The notes beneath the pieces are model-generated. The model saw only the letters and a list, made by a program, of their open reading frames with translations, had not been told where the DNA came from and searched no databases. From an uncultured Spartobacteria bacterium (GTDB taxonomy: Bacteria; Verrucomicrobiota; Verrucomicrobiia; Chthoniobacterales; UBA6821), in contig CAIKYN010000127.1 of NCBI GenBank assembly GCA_903831635.1, forward strand, positions 1 through 14,906: 14,906 nucleotides of DNA, read 5' to 3'. A program made the position numbers and the translations under genes. Positions 1-7,279 of this stretch are shown in pieces; the stretch's first letter is position 1; each line of letters begins with the position of its first letter.

Positions 1-34
1 GTCTTTGGGGGGGGATCCCACGATAAAGGAGTCT

Positions 35-415
35 ATGGGACGTAATGAACAGAGCTTTTTGATGGAGATCGCTGGACCCAAGATCGAGGTGCCTGATCTT
101 CTGAAGTTCGAGACCGCGAGGAATCATAGCCTCTCCAACAAAATCATGAGTCGTCTCAAAGATCTGGAACGCGAGTACAATGAACTTAGGGAACTTCACC
201 GCTGGAATGAGTTTGTGGAGGGATTTCAGATCAATTTTCAGACCCGACTGAATCAGGACTACTATCTCTTCGAGTCAGGCTCCCGAAAGTTTCTCTCGCT
301 CATCAGCCCTCAGGAGATGGGGGAGGCCTACACGTATCATGGAAAGACACGTCTCCACAGCGAGGGATATTTTGTGAAGGTTGAGGAAGAGCGGGCGGTC
401 ACCAAGCCGCTTTAG
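35..415 (+). CDS. DUF2452-like small cytoplasmic protein
   Basis: A 126-residue hydrophilic protein with no signal peptide or membrane segment. Residues about 25-50 are charged and helical (KIMSRLKDLEREYNELREL), followed by a segment YYLFESGSRKFLSLISPQEMG and a closing YHGKTRLHSEGYF. This helix, then a Y-x-L-Y/F...FLSLI-P-E pattern, then a short strand ending in hydrophobic residues, is what I remember of the DUF2452 family (unknown function); I cannot confirm it by a profile search. I chose ATG at 35 because AAAGGAG lies just upstream at 25-31, although an in-frame TTG at 5 would add ten residues and the frame may be open into sequence left of the window. It is followed after 12 bases by the sialidase-like gene on the same strand, so co-transcription is likely. 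No function is proposed. Confidence 0.6.
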   Translation: MGRNEQSFLMEIAGPKIEVPDLLKFETARNHSLSNKIMSRLKDLEREYNELRELHRWNEFVEGFQINFQTRLNQDYYLFESGSRKFLSLISPQEMGEAYTYHGKTRLHSEGYFVKVEEERAVTKPL

Positions 416-427
416 TATTACCTGACC

Positions 428-1603
428 ATGGCGTTCCCCCTGCGCTGGCTATTGATCTGCATAGCCTGGTTGCTAGCAGGTGCCCTTTATCTTAGGACTC
501 CAGTTATTTCTCCCTCGGGAGACTTTGTTGAGGCCACGACCGCTGCTCCATCCACTCAGAGAGCGCCAGCTTTCCAAAAAACTATTGTTAACCCTGGTCA
601 GGGACTTCCCATGGTTCATGTCGCTTCCTTGGCAACCATGAGCGGCGGAATTGAGGCGGCGGTCTGGTACGGGGGTAGCGCCGAATGTGCCCCTGATGTG
701 AAGATTTACCTCTCGGAAAGTGAACATGGCGAGCAATGGTCCTCTCCGCGAGTCATCATGACCCGGGAGCGGGCCGAGCATGATCTCGGAAGACCTCTTC
801 AGTCAGTCGGGAATGCCATTCTGATTTCGGAATCCCAAGGCGGGCTGCGCTTGGTCTTTGTAACCATCGCCATGGGACGCTGGTCGGGGAGTCAGCTGAA
901 CACTTCTGTATCGAAGGATGGGGGTATTACCTGGTCACAAGCCGAGAGGATGACCTTGAGTCCCTTTTTCAACTTTAGTGAGCTTGTCAGGAACCGAGCT
1001 GTTTCTCTCGATAGTGGAGGGTGGTGCGTTCCGATCTATCAGGAGTTTCTTGGTAAGTTTCCCGAACTTCTTTGGGTGAACGAAAACCACGGGCATCTGG
1101 AATATCGCAAGTCACGTATTGCGGGGGGATGTTCCACCTTCCAGCCATCACTCGTGCCACTTGATGCAAAGAGCTCCCTCGTCTTCCTTAGGGATTATAC
1201 CGACAATCGCAGAGTTTTCATCAGTCGATCGGATGACGGCGGATGGATTTGGTCAAAGCCCGCGCCAACCCAACTCCCCAATCCGGACTCTGGAATTTCA
1301 GGACTGAAACTTAACGACGGGAAGCTTTTACTCGCCTACAACGCTTCAACATCGTGCAGGGATAACCTCGTGCTTGCAATCAGTAACGACCAGGGAGCGA
1401 CTTGGAAAAAGTTGGTCACGCTGGAGCATGAGGTTGGAAGCACGTTTTCCTATCCGTTTCTGAGTCGATCTTCGGACGGGTCGATCAATCTAGCCTACAC
1501 CCGAAAGAGAAAAGAAATTGCTCTGACGAAATTCAACGAGGCATGGATCGCTGAGGCATTAGACTCGCTTTCCAAGATACAAGGCGAAGCCCCTCATCCA
1601 TGA
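428..1603 (+). CDS. Membrane-anchored BNR/Asp-box sialidase-family protein
   Basis: A 391-residue protein beginning with a short basic stretch and a hydrophobic segment (about residues 5-22), a signal peptide or signal anchor, so the rest should be outside the cytoplasmic membrane. The body has repeated beta-propeller Asp boxes of the form S-x-D-x-G-x-x-W: SKDGGITW (162-169), SDDGGWIW (268-275) and SNDQGATW (319-326). Other landmarks are WYGGSAECAPDVKIYLS (80-96), SPFFNFSELVRN (178-189), YQEFLGKFPELL (204-215), LPNPDSGISGL (283-293) and FNEAW (369-373), typical of the BNR_2 (PF13088) exo-alpha-sialidase-like proteins annotated in many proteobacteria. Real sialidase activity is not established for this branch; it may be a glycan-binding or other hydrolase-like propeller. 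The stop overlaps the start of the next gene by ATGA, implying translational coupling with that membrane protein. ATG 428 has no clear Shine-Dalgarno site but is the only start that includes the signal segment. Confidence 0.8.
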   Translation: MAFPLRWLLICIAWLLAGALYLRTPVISPSGDFVEATTAAPSTQRAPAFQKTIVNPGQGLPMVHVASLATMSGGIEAAVWYGGSAECAPDVKIYLSESEHGEQWSSPRVIMTRERAEHDLGRPLQSVGNAILISESQGGLRLVFVTIAMGRWSGSQLNTSVSKDGGITWSQAERMTLSPFFNFSELVRNRAVSLDSGGWCVPIYQEFLGKFPELLWVNENHGHLEYRKSRIAGGCSTFQPSLVPLDAKSSLVFLRDYTDNRRVFISRSDDGGWIWSKPAPTQLPNPDSGISGLKLNDGKLLLAYNASTSCRDNLVLAISNDQGATWKKLVTLEHEVGSTFSYPFLSRSSDGSINLAYTRKRKEIALTKFNEAWIAEALDSLSKIQGEAPHP

Positions 1604-2223
1604 GCGCCACTCTCCTCCATACGCTCTATGCCGGACTAGCTCCTTGGCTGGCCCTCTCGCTTCTTCTTATTGGGAGAAATCCCTATCTCTCGCGAACACG
1701 CGTGATCGGCTCTCTGTTACTGGCGTTCTTTCTGCTTCGGATCCCGGTGGGCGGATGGTCCTCTTTTGCGTGGTGCCGGACTTTGGAAATGAATCCCAGT
1801 TTCACGCTTACGGGGTTGCTTTGCATCGCACTCTGGCAGCGCCTTTCCGGCAAAGCGATCTTCCGGAGGGAGGATTGGAGAGTTGCTTGGATTTTTGGGG
1901 CCATTGCGGCGCTGACACTCTATCCCATGGGGCTTGGATTGACCTCTTTGGATCCGTATACTTGGGGCTGGGGTCCGGCTGTCGCGATCTTCACGGCGAT
2001 TTGTTCAACAGCACTTCTGATCCGAAGTAACCGCTTCGGGGTCATTCTGATCCTAGCCTTGGGTGGCTCACTCCTTCATCTTCAGGAATCGGGGAATTTC
2101 TGGGATGCGCTGATGGATCCCTTCTACGGTGCCACATCCCTGGTGGGATGCGGTTATCTTTTGTTAAAGCGAGCGCGATCATCGATAGGCAGTTGCAATC
2201 ACTTGGATTTTCAGCGGCATTGA
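1600..2223 (+). CDS. Polytopic membrane protein coupled to the sialidase-like gene
   Basis: A 207-residue, strongly hydrophobic protein with about six predicted membrane helices (roughly residues 8-24, 33-50, 66-82, 92-112, 124-142 and 145-161, with a possible further hairpin near 175-190). Recognisable loop features are RNPYLSRTRVIG (26-37), an aromatic-rich region at 51-58 (GWSSFAWC), and YPMGLGLTSLDPYTWGWGP (108-126). I do not recognise a named family. Its ATG overlaps the TGA of the sialidase-like gene (ATGA), so the two proteins are probably made together; a membrane partner or glycan-handling role for the pair is inference. The STAS gene follows after about 19 bases. A second reading frame across the same DNA is an overlap artefact. 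Confidence 0.75.
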   Translation: MSATLLHTLYAGLAPWLALSLLLIGRNPYLSRTRVIGSLLLAFFLLRIPVGGWSSFAWCRTLEMNPSFTLTGLLCIALWQRLSGKAIFRREDWRVAWIFGAIAALTLYPMGLGLTSLDPYTWGWGPAVAIFTAICSTALLIRSNRFGVILILALGGSLLHLQESGNFWDALMDPFYGATSLVGCGYLLLKRARSSIGSCNHLDFQRH

Positions 2224-2242
2224 CTTCATACTCTTGAAACAC

Positions 2243-2596
2243 ATGAGCAAGAACCCAGATCTTGAAATCTCCATCCATGAGGATAATGGGCTTCATATTC
2301 TCCATCTTGCGGGGCGTCTCGACACAGTCACCTCACCCAAGGCCGAGAGCCAAATCATTGAGGTGATCGAGAAGGGGGAAACGTTCATTATCAATCTGAA
2401 GGAATTGGTCTACATCAGCAGCGCTGGATTGCGCCTGATCTTGGTCTTCATGAAGCGTACGAAGAAAAGGAACGCCCGGATGATCTTTTGCGCGCCAGGG
2501 GAGCACGTTCTGAAAGTATTTGAGGTAAGCAATTTCCTGGAGTTCCTCGAGATCGCCGAAAGCATCGAGGAGGCAGTTCTTAAAATCCGTTCATGA
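2243..2596 (+). CDS. STAS-domain anti-sigma factor antagonist
   Basis: A 117-residue single STAS domain of the SpoIIAA/RsbV type, which works in the cytoplasm as a phosphorylation-controlled switch binding a serine kinase/anti-sigma factor. The diagnostic signature is YISSAGLRLIL (57-67); Ser60 is the likely phosphorylated serine by comparison with SpoIIAA Ser58. The first strand ends in LAGRLDT (22-28), typical of the family. I start at ATG 2243; an in-frame TTG at 2234 would add three residues and neither has a clear Shine-Dalgarno site. Its stop overlaps the start of the next gene by ATGA. No RsbW-like kinase, PP2C phosphatase or sigma factor lies in the window, so the partner must be encoded elsewhere or the domain may act on the membrane protein encoded next to it (inference). 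Confidence 0.88.
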   Translation: MSKNPDLEISIHEDNGLHILHLAGRLDTVTSPKAESQIIEVIEKGETFIINLKELVYISSAGLRLILVFMKRTKKRNARMIFCAPGEHVLKVFEVSNFLEFLEIAESIEEAVLKIRS

Positions 2597-3498
2597 CGAC
2601 GCTCGCCGAGGGCAGCGGATCATCCAAGGAAAAGGCCCTTCGTGGGCTTTTTGTAGCCGGCTTGGTCGATGTCTGCCTGACCACAACGGCATTTCTGCTC
2701 TCAAACTCCAGCGTGCTGCTGGCGGATTTCCTTAAGACAAGTATCGAACTGATTGCGATAACCCTTTCGTGGGTGGCAATTCGCAGGATCAATCGAGGCG
2801 GCGGGAAGACCTACGAGTACGGACTTGGAAAACTGGAGAATATCTCGAGTCTCTTCGTGGCGCTGGTGATGCTTCTCTCGTTCCTTATCATTACGGCGAA
2901 CGCCGTTCGGAACATCATTACCCCGGGTCATATCGAGGGCATCGGTCTTTGGGTCAGTATCGGAGCGCAGATTGTTTACTCAGGAATCAATGGTGCACTT
3001 TATCTGAAAAATCGACGCCTCTCCCGCGAGTCTCCTTCGCCCCTCATGGATTCACAGACTAGGCTATTCATGACCCGTTTTGTGGGAAATGTCTTCATTC
3101 TGATTTCACTAGGATTGAGCATCGCCTTTGCAGGGCAGAGGTGGGCCTCCTACATCGATCCAGCAGCATCGCTCGTGATTGCTCTATCCATTCTCTCCGC
3201 CACACTCGGTATCTTTTCGAGCTCTGTGTATGACCTTCTTGACCGCACACTGGAGGAGGAGCGTCAGATCATGATCCTTGCTGAACTGGCTCGTCATTTT
3301 AATGACTACGAGGAACTGCACGGTATCCGGTCACGAAGGTCGGGTGCCGAGGTCTACGTGGAAATCTTTCTGGAGTTTGATCCCGAAAAGAGAATTTCGG
3401 AGGTTCAACAGGCGGTGGATCGACTCAGAAAGAGCATCGAGGAAAAAATCCAAGGGAGTCGCGTCACGATCGCGATGACCACGGAAGAGGTTGCCTGA
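2593..3498 (+). CDS. Divergent cation diffusion facilitator-like membrane protein
   Basis: A 301-residue protein with the CDF fold: six membrane helices (about 18-36, 42-64, 86-106, 117-138, 164-185, 190-214) and a cytoplasmic C-terminal alpha/beta domain (about 220-300). The family loop YEYGLGKLENISSL (74-87) and the C-terminal RSRRSGAEVYVEIFLEF match the CDF pattern well. However, the helix-2 metal site, normally H/D-x3-D, reads K48-x3-E52 (LLADFLKTSIE), the helix-5 H-x3-D reads R162-x3-N166, and the C-terminal histidines that bind metal are replaced (EVQQAVDRL; VTIAMTT). Family members normally exchange Zn, Fe or Mn for protons; this copy is unlikely to do so by the usual site and may be a degenerate transporter, a regulator or carry another substrate. 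The ATGA overlap with the STAS gene suggests a functional pair. It ends 7 bases from the convergent glycosyltransferase gene. Confidence 0.85.
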   Translation: MTTLAEGSGSSKEKALRGLFVAGLVDVCLTTTAFLLSNSSVLLADFLKTSIELIAITLSWVAIRRINRGGGKTYEYGLGKLENISSLFVALVMLLSFLIITANAVRNIITPGHIEGIGLWVSIGAQIVYSGINGALYLKNRRLSRESPSPLMDSQTRLFMTRFVGNVFILISLGLSIAFAGQRWASYIDPAASLVIALSILSATLGIFSSSVYDLLDRTLEEERQIMILAELARHFNDYEELHGIRSRRSGAEVYVEIFLEFDPEKRISEVQQAVDRLRKSIEEKIQGSRVTIAMTTEEVA

Positions 3499-3503
3499 TC
3501 CCT

Positions 3504-3520
3504 GTTCAGTTCTGCTGAAC
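3504..3520. other. Small inverted repeat between convergent gene ends
   Basis: GTTCAG (3504-3509), loop TTCTG, CTGAAC (3515-3520) forms a perfect 6-bp stem starting just after the CDF-like stop and overlapping the last codons of the convergent glycosyltransferase. Its place between two converging genes suits a shared transcription end, but no T-run follows on either strand, so an intrinsic terminator is only a weak guess. Confidence 0.3.
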
Positions 3521-5185
3521 AAGCCAGTCCCAGTGAAAGAGATGGTGGGTGACGTTGCCGAGCAGAATGTCACGAGTTTCTTGGGCATTAAAGCGGTCGA
3601 TCATGTTCAATCGCTTTCCAAGGATCATGCCTTCGGGTGCCTTTTGATCGAGTGGTTGGCTGATGACGATGAAAGGAGTTTTCGCAGGCAAGATCCACTG
3701 ATTGTAGGGTTTTACGATCGCGCCTGGCAGGAGGAATCCATAGCTCTCTTCCCGGGCATTGAAGTTGGCTGGGACCGAGACCTCGGAGCCGATCACCGAC
3801 TCGATGCCCTCTCCCCTGAAAAGGCCCGGTCCGTGATCCAACGGGATCAGGAAGAGATAATAACCGAGGTAGACCAGCAGCACCGAGGTCGGCAGAAGTG
3901 GTCTCGTAAGTTCTTTTTGCGAGAGCGCCAGAGTCATAACAACCAGCGAGCCCGCCAGTGGAAGTAGTAGCCAGCAGGGGTAGAGGAAAATTCCTGCTGC
4001 ATGCTGAAGGAGTAGCGCAAGTCCTGGCAGGCCGAGGAGAATAATTCCCGATGCGGCGATCGTCACCATGCAGATCCATCGCGGCAGATGCCCCAGTCGG
4101 ATCGCCATCAAAAGAGCAAGCGCGGGCATCGCGGGCAGAAGATAGCGTTCGTCACGTTGATTTGGAATGCAGAAGAAGGCGGCCAGCACCAGCATCCAGA
4201 TCCAGAGAAAGACTTCCAACTGACTGAGGTGATGGCGGCGTTTCCACGCATCCCCTATGACAGCCACGGTCAGCAAGCCCAGCAATCCGGCATTCAGCGG
4301 ATAGGAGACCACGATTCTCCAGATGCTTGATTGGCCCCAGATTATGTTCAGGAAGTAGTTTTCGCCCCCTGTATCAAACTTCCCGGCATTCTCACGCAGC
4401 ACGAAATCTTTCAGGACGAGCATGGGATGGGGGTCGAGCCAGAACCAGAGGCTGAAGAGTAGCAATGCCGCAACCACCATCATGGCAATACGCCAGAAGT
4501 CCTGGATCATGAATGGGCGTAGTCTCCAGTCTCTGGAGCGTAACTGCCAGAGAGCCATGGTCAGGGCGACCGGGATCACGAGGGCAAACGATTTGTAGAG
4601 CAAGCCGATACCGATCATTCCACCCCAGATCCAGGGCCAGAGGATTCCGGTCGGGAACCGAGGTTCCTTATGGAGCAGCAGCAGGGCAAGCGGGGCAAAG
4701 AGCCAAAAGGATTCCGGGGCACTGGTGAGGAAGACGCGCCCGTAGCGGTAGGTGCTAAAGAAGCAGAGAAAAAGAAGCGCGGCGGTAAGGCCGAGCGGGA
4801 TGCTGCGCGTACGCTTCCAGCCAATGAGGAGCATGAGGCTGGCTGTCAGCAGCGTGTAGAGGACATTCGGCGCGCGGAGCAGAGCGAGGGACCAGTGATT
4901 CCCCCAGTCCGTGGAGAGGATTCCTTGCCAGAATAGGAGGGGGGGCTTGGTGTTGCGCAACCGATCATCGAGTGTCTGAAGGGGGAGCAACTCCCCCGTT
5001 GCCGCTGTCAGCTTGGAAATCTGCGCGTAGAGTAGTTCATCCCCGTTGGTGGCCAGATGGTCACTCCCGAGTCCCGCGCAGTAGACAAACACGGCAAGAA
5101 ACAGCGATGCCCAACCAATCCAGAGTGCCCGATGATGGTTCCGGGCATGGTGAGAGGTAGGTGGTTGATTTTGTGACAGGGTCAT
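3506..5185 (-). CDS. ArnT/PMT-like polyprenyl-phosphate sugar glycosyltransferase (GT39/GT83-type)
   Basis: A 559-residue integral membrane protein with roughly a dozen hydrophobic helices. Shared features with the ArnT/PMT_2 superfamily are the first periplasmic-loop acidic pair in NGDELLYAQ (D49, E50), which in the family binds metal/catalyses transfer, the K-P-P motif TKPPLLFW (79-86), and the late-helix motif DERYLLPAMPALALL. Such enzymes take a sugar from an undecaprenyl/polyprenyl-phosphate carrier on the outer face of the inner membrane and attach it to lipid A, another lipid or a protein. The C-terminal 100 residues form a soluble extracytoplasmic tail. The acceptor cannot be read from sequence; ArnT itself (aminoarabinose) is only one possibility. 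ATG 5185 precedes the first helix by about 20 residues and has no obvious Shine-Dalgarno site. It is the last gene of the minus-strand series, 65 bases after the ABC permease. Confidence 0.85.
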   Translation of the reverse strand: MTLSQNQPPTSHHARNHHRALWIGWASLFLAVFVYCAGLGSDHLATNGDELLYAQISKLTAATGELLPLQTLDDRLRNTKPPLLFWQGILSTDWGNHWSLALLRAPNVLYTLLTASLMLLIGWKRTRSIPLGLTAALLFLCFFSTYRYGRVFLTSAPESFWLFAPLALLLLHKEPRFPTGILWPWIWGGMIGIGLLYKSFALVIPVALTMALWQLRSRDWRLRPFMIQDFWRIAMMVVAALLLFSLWFWLDPHPMLVLKDFVLRENAGKFDTGGENYFLNIIWGQSSIWRIVVSYPLNAGLLGLLTVAVIGDAWKRRHHLSQLEVFLWIWMLVLAAFFCIPNQRDERYLLPAMPALALLMAIRLGHLPRWICMVTIAASGIILLGLPGLALLLQHAAGIFLYPCWLLLPLAGSLVVMTLALSQKELTRPLLPTSVLLVYLGYYLFLIPLDHGPGLFRGEGIESVIGSEVSVPANFNAREESYGFLLPGAIVKPYNQWILPAKTPFIVISQPLDQKAPEGMILGKRLNMIDRFNAQETRDILLGNVTHHLFHWDWLVQQN

Positions 5186-5250
5186 CGTTTTGGAGTTTCC
5201 GCCCTAATTCTCTAAAAGGCTAGAGTGTAACAACCTGATGGCAGGGAGTC

Positions 5251-6120
5251 CTACGAACTCGCACTGGAATAATGGCGGAGTGCCGAGTTCCACATCAGAC
5301 GCGTCGCTCCGACCATCAGGAGGGTCGCTGCGATCAATTGAAGCATGATCGGCCAAGGATTCTCCGCGGCGTGGATAAGCAGGCGGGACGGGATATTCGC
5401 GACAATGATGACGGGGACGAGCCAACTGAACACGAGTTTGAAGGCCCCCCGGTAGATCGTGTCGGGGTAGCGGCCGATATTGAAGAGGCTGTAGTAGCCA
5501 TAGATCAGCCCTTGGGAACGGACCATCCAGAAGCTGGATGCCGCAAACACCAGCATGATCGAGTAATGAATCATGATGCCGCAGCAGACAGCTACGGCAT
5601 AGAGCAGGAGTTGCGCGAGGGTCGGGACAAGGGCCATCTTCCAGAGGGCAAAGGTGACAAATCCCGCACCGACAAAGGCATTGATCACATTATCCATCCC
5701 AAACTGCTTTAGAGAGACCATGAACTGCGTGTCGACGGGTAGTAAAAGCATGAAGTCCATCTTCCCGGTGCGCACGAGTTCCGGGAGGTTTGCCAGATTC
5801 ATGTAGAAGAAGGCCTGGAAGAGCTGGCCGATCAGCTGATGGGTTCCGATAAGCAGCACCACCTCCCATTTCGTCCATCCCCCGATCGCTCCGACATAGG
5901 AGAAGACCACCTCGATAAAGACGATCTGTCCCATGAACCAAAGGATCTCAACCAAGATCCAGAGGAGGAAATTGAGCTGAAAGTTCATTTCCCGAATGAG
6001 GGAGTTACGAAACATCACTCCATAAACTTCCCGCAGACTTGTGCTTTGAGAGCGCGAGTTTTTCACAGCGTCCCTGCCATAGGACTCGCTACGGCTTCGT
6101 TCGCGTTCCTGCTCCGACAT
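5251..6120 (-). CDS. ABC-2 family transporter permease (PF06182/DUF990-type)
   Basis: A 289-residue permease with six membrane helices (about 48-76, 88-110, 144-164, 168-195, 226-246 and 256-274). Family landmarks are LPELVRTGKMDFMLLLPVD (112-130), the loop after helix 2, and GRYPDTIYRGAF (216-227) followed by LVPVIIVANIPSRLL, which together are characteristic of the ABC2_membrane_6 group. Members normally work as two permeases plus an ATPase to export a lipid, polysaccharide or drug. Neither the second permease nor an ATPase is encoded in this window, so partners must be elsewhere. The first 35 residues are rich in Arg, Ser and Glu and unlike the family; a start at Met36 (position 6015), preceded by GGAG but very close, is a reasonable alternative. 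Neighbours are a fatty-acid desaturase upstream and a glycosyltransferase downstream, which points to an envelope-lipid substrate by inference. Confidence 0.85.
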   Translation of the reverse strand: MSEQERERSRSESYGRDAVKNSRSQSTSLREVYGVMFRNSLIREMNFQLNFLLWILVEILWFMGQIVFIEVVFSYVGAIGGWTKWEVVLLIGTHQLIGQLFQAFFYMNLANLPELVRTGKMDFMLLLPVDTQFMVSLKQFGMDNVINAFVGAGFVTFALWKMALVPTLAQLLLYAVAVCCGIMIHYSIMLVFAASSFWMVRSQGLIYGYYSLFNIGRYPDTIYRGAFKLVFSWLVPVIIVANIPSRLLIHAAENPWPIMLQLIAATLLMVGATRLMWNSALRHYSSASS

Positions 6121-6172
6121 CCAAGATCATAGAGCTTGGATTTTACAGGATTCAAAAATTCCGGACCGGTTG

Positions 6173-6196
6173 GTGCCATTGTGGAAACAATGACAC
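6173..6196 (-). terminator. Stem-loop after the desaturase gene, possible terminator or attenuator
   Basis: Ten-base arms at 6173-6182 and 6187-6196 enclose a GGAA loop; nine of ten positions are complementary and the tenth is a G-U pair when read as minus-strand RNA. It lies 15 bases past the desaturase stop. A run of five T follows about 13 bases after the stem on the minus strand, too far for a textbook intrinsic terminator, so partial termination or 3'-end protection is the more cautious reading. Confidence 0.35.
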
Positions 6197-6211
6197 CCAT
6201 TCCTGCCTCCC

Positions 6212-7213
6212 TTAGAGCGGAGGCTGCTGAGCGGCGGCGTGGGAAACAACCTCTGCCACCGTCGTAGCCGCTGCGGCCATGGCTGTGCCATGTTCTATGA
6301 CCACGGCAGGAAGGTGCACTCCTGGAAGGACATCTCGCTCCTCGGAGACATCGGCGCTGATACGGCGTATGGCCAAGCGCTCGGGAGCAATGCGGACAAC
6401 TTTCTTAATGATGCCGAGTTTTTCCAACCCTCCAATAATGTAGGCCGACGGGTCGATCTGCCACCAGTGCATGCCGTGGTTGGCCGAGCGAGGGAAGGCG
6501 TGGTGGTTGTTGTGCCATCCCTCACCCATGGCAAGGAGGCCGATCACGAAATTGTTACGACTCTGGTCTGTCGTCACGAATTCACGGCCACCGTAGGTGT
6601 GGCAGACGGAGTTGACCGCCCAGGTCACGTGATGGTTGAGAAACATTCGGACTGCGCCGCCCCAGAGAAGGGCGTATCCGCCGCCGCTTAGGCCTCCGAG
6701 CGCATATCCGATCAGGAAGGGAATTAAGAGACCGAGGAACGCCCAGAGGACAAACGTTTTGCTGATAAATACCACGAGATTGTCCTTGAGTAGGGGGCCG
6801 GCGTAGCGCTGCACATCAGGACGGAAATCATCAAGAATCCATCCCACATGAGCGTGCAGAAAGCTTTTTACAGGGCTATGAGGATCCTCATCATGATCAG
6901 AGTTAGCGTGATGCTGGATATGTGTTGCAGCCCAATTCAGCGCTGGTCCCTGAAACGCCATGGATCCGCAGATCAGGAAAAAAGCGCGGATCCAATCCGG
7001 TGCCTCGAAACCTTTGTGGGTCAACATTCTGTGATAACCGATGGTAATGCCGAGAGCACAGAGAATGTAGCCGACAAGGAGAATGATCAGGTCGCTGATC
7101 GTAATGAAGCGACCCCAAAGGGTGTAAATGGCATAAACGGTCGCGAGGAGAGGAATCCAGACCAGAAGCTGGAGGATAATCTTGGCTGTCAGGGAGACTG
7201 GCTTGGTCGACAT
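6212..7213 (-). CDS. Acyl-CoA/acyl-lipid delta-9-type fatty acid desaturase
   Basis: A 333-residue membrane di-iron desaturase that introduces a cis double bond into a long-chain fatty acyl substrate at the cytoplasmic face. All three histidine boxes are present: HRMLTH (61-66), HIQHH (98-102) and HNNHH (234-238), plus NHHVTWAVNSVCH (193-205), which supplies a further metal ligand in this class. Flanking sequences GYHRMLTHKGF, DPHSPVKSFLHAHVGW and GEGWHNNHHAFP match bacterial stearoyl-CoA 9-desaturase-type proteins. Hydrophobic helices lie near 11-32, 40-58, 76-92, 148-170 and 175-192. The Ala/Val-rich tail (about 300-333) is not conserved in the family. It lies 66 bases downstream of the epimerase gene on the same strand. 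The exact acyl carrier and double-bond position cannot be read from sequence. No clear ribosome-binding site precedes ATG 7213. Confidence 0.93.
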   Translation of the reverse strand: MSTKPVSLTAKIILQLLVWIPLLATVYAIYTLWGRFITISDLIILLVGYILCALGITIGYHRMLTHKGFEAPDWIRAFFLICGSMAFQGPALNWAATHIQHHANSDHDEDPHSPVKSFLHAHVGWILDDFRPDVQRYAGPLLKDNLVVFISKTFVLWAFLGLLIPFLIGYALGGLSGGGYALLWGGAVRMFLNHHVTWAVNSVCHTYGGREFVTTDQSRNNFVIGLLAMGEGWHNNHHAFPRSANHGMHWWQIDPSAYIIGGLEKLGIIKKVVRIAPERLAIRRISADVSEERDVLPGVHLPAVVIEHGTAMAAAATTVAEVVSHAAAQQPPL

Positions 7214-7279
7214 AAGGAATTTAAGGGTACTCCATGAGGAGTTTCATGCAAGAAGAGATCCCCCGTTCCGTATTGAAGT

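Noticed and set aside
3491..3967. 158-residue plus-strand ORF opposite the glycosyltransferase
   Set aside because: Charged, family-less product antisense to well-conserved codons of the glycosyltransferase; a shadow frame.
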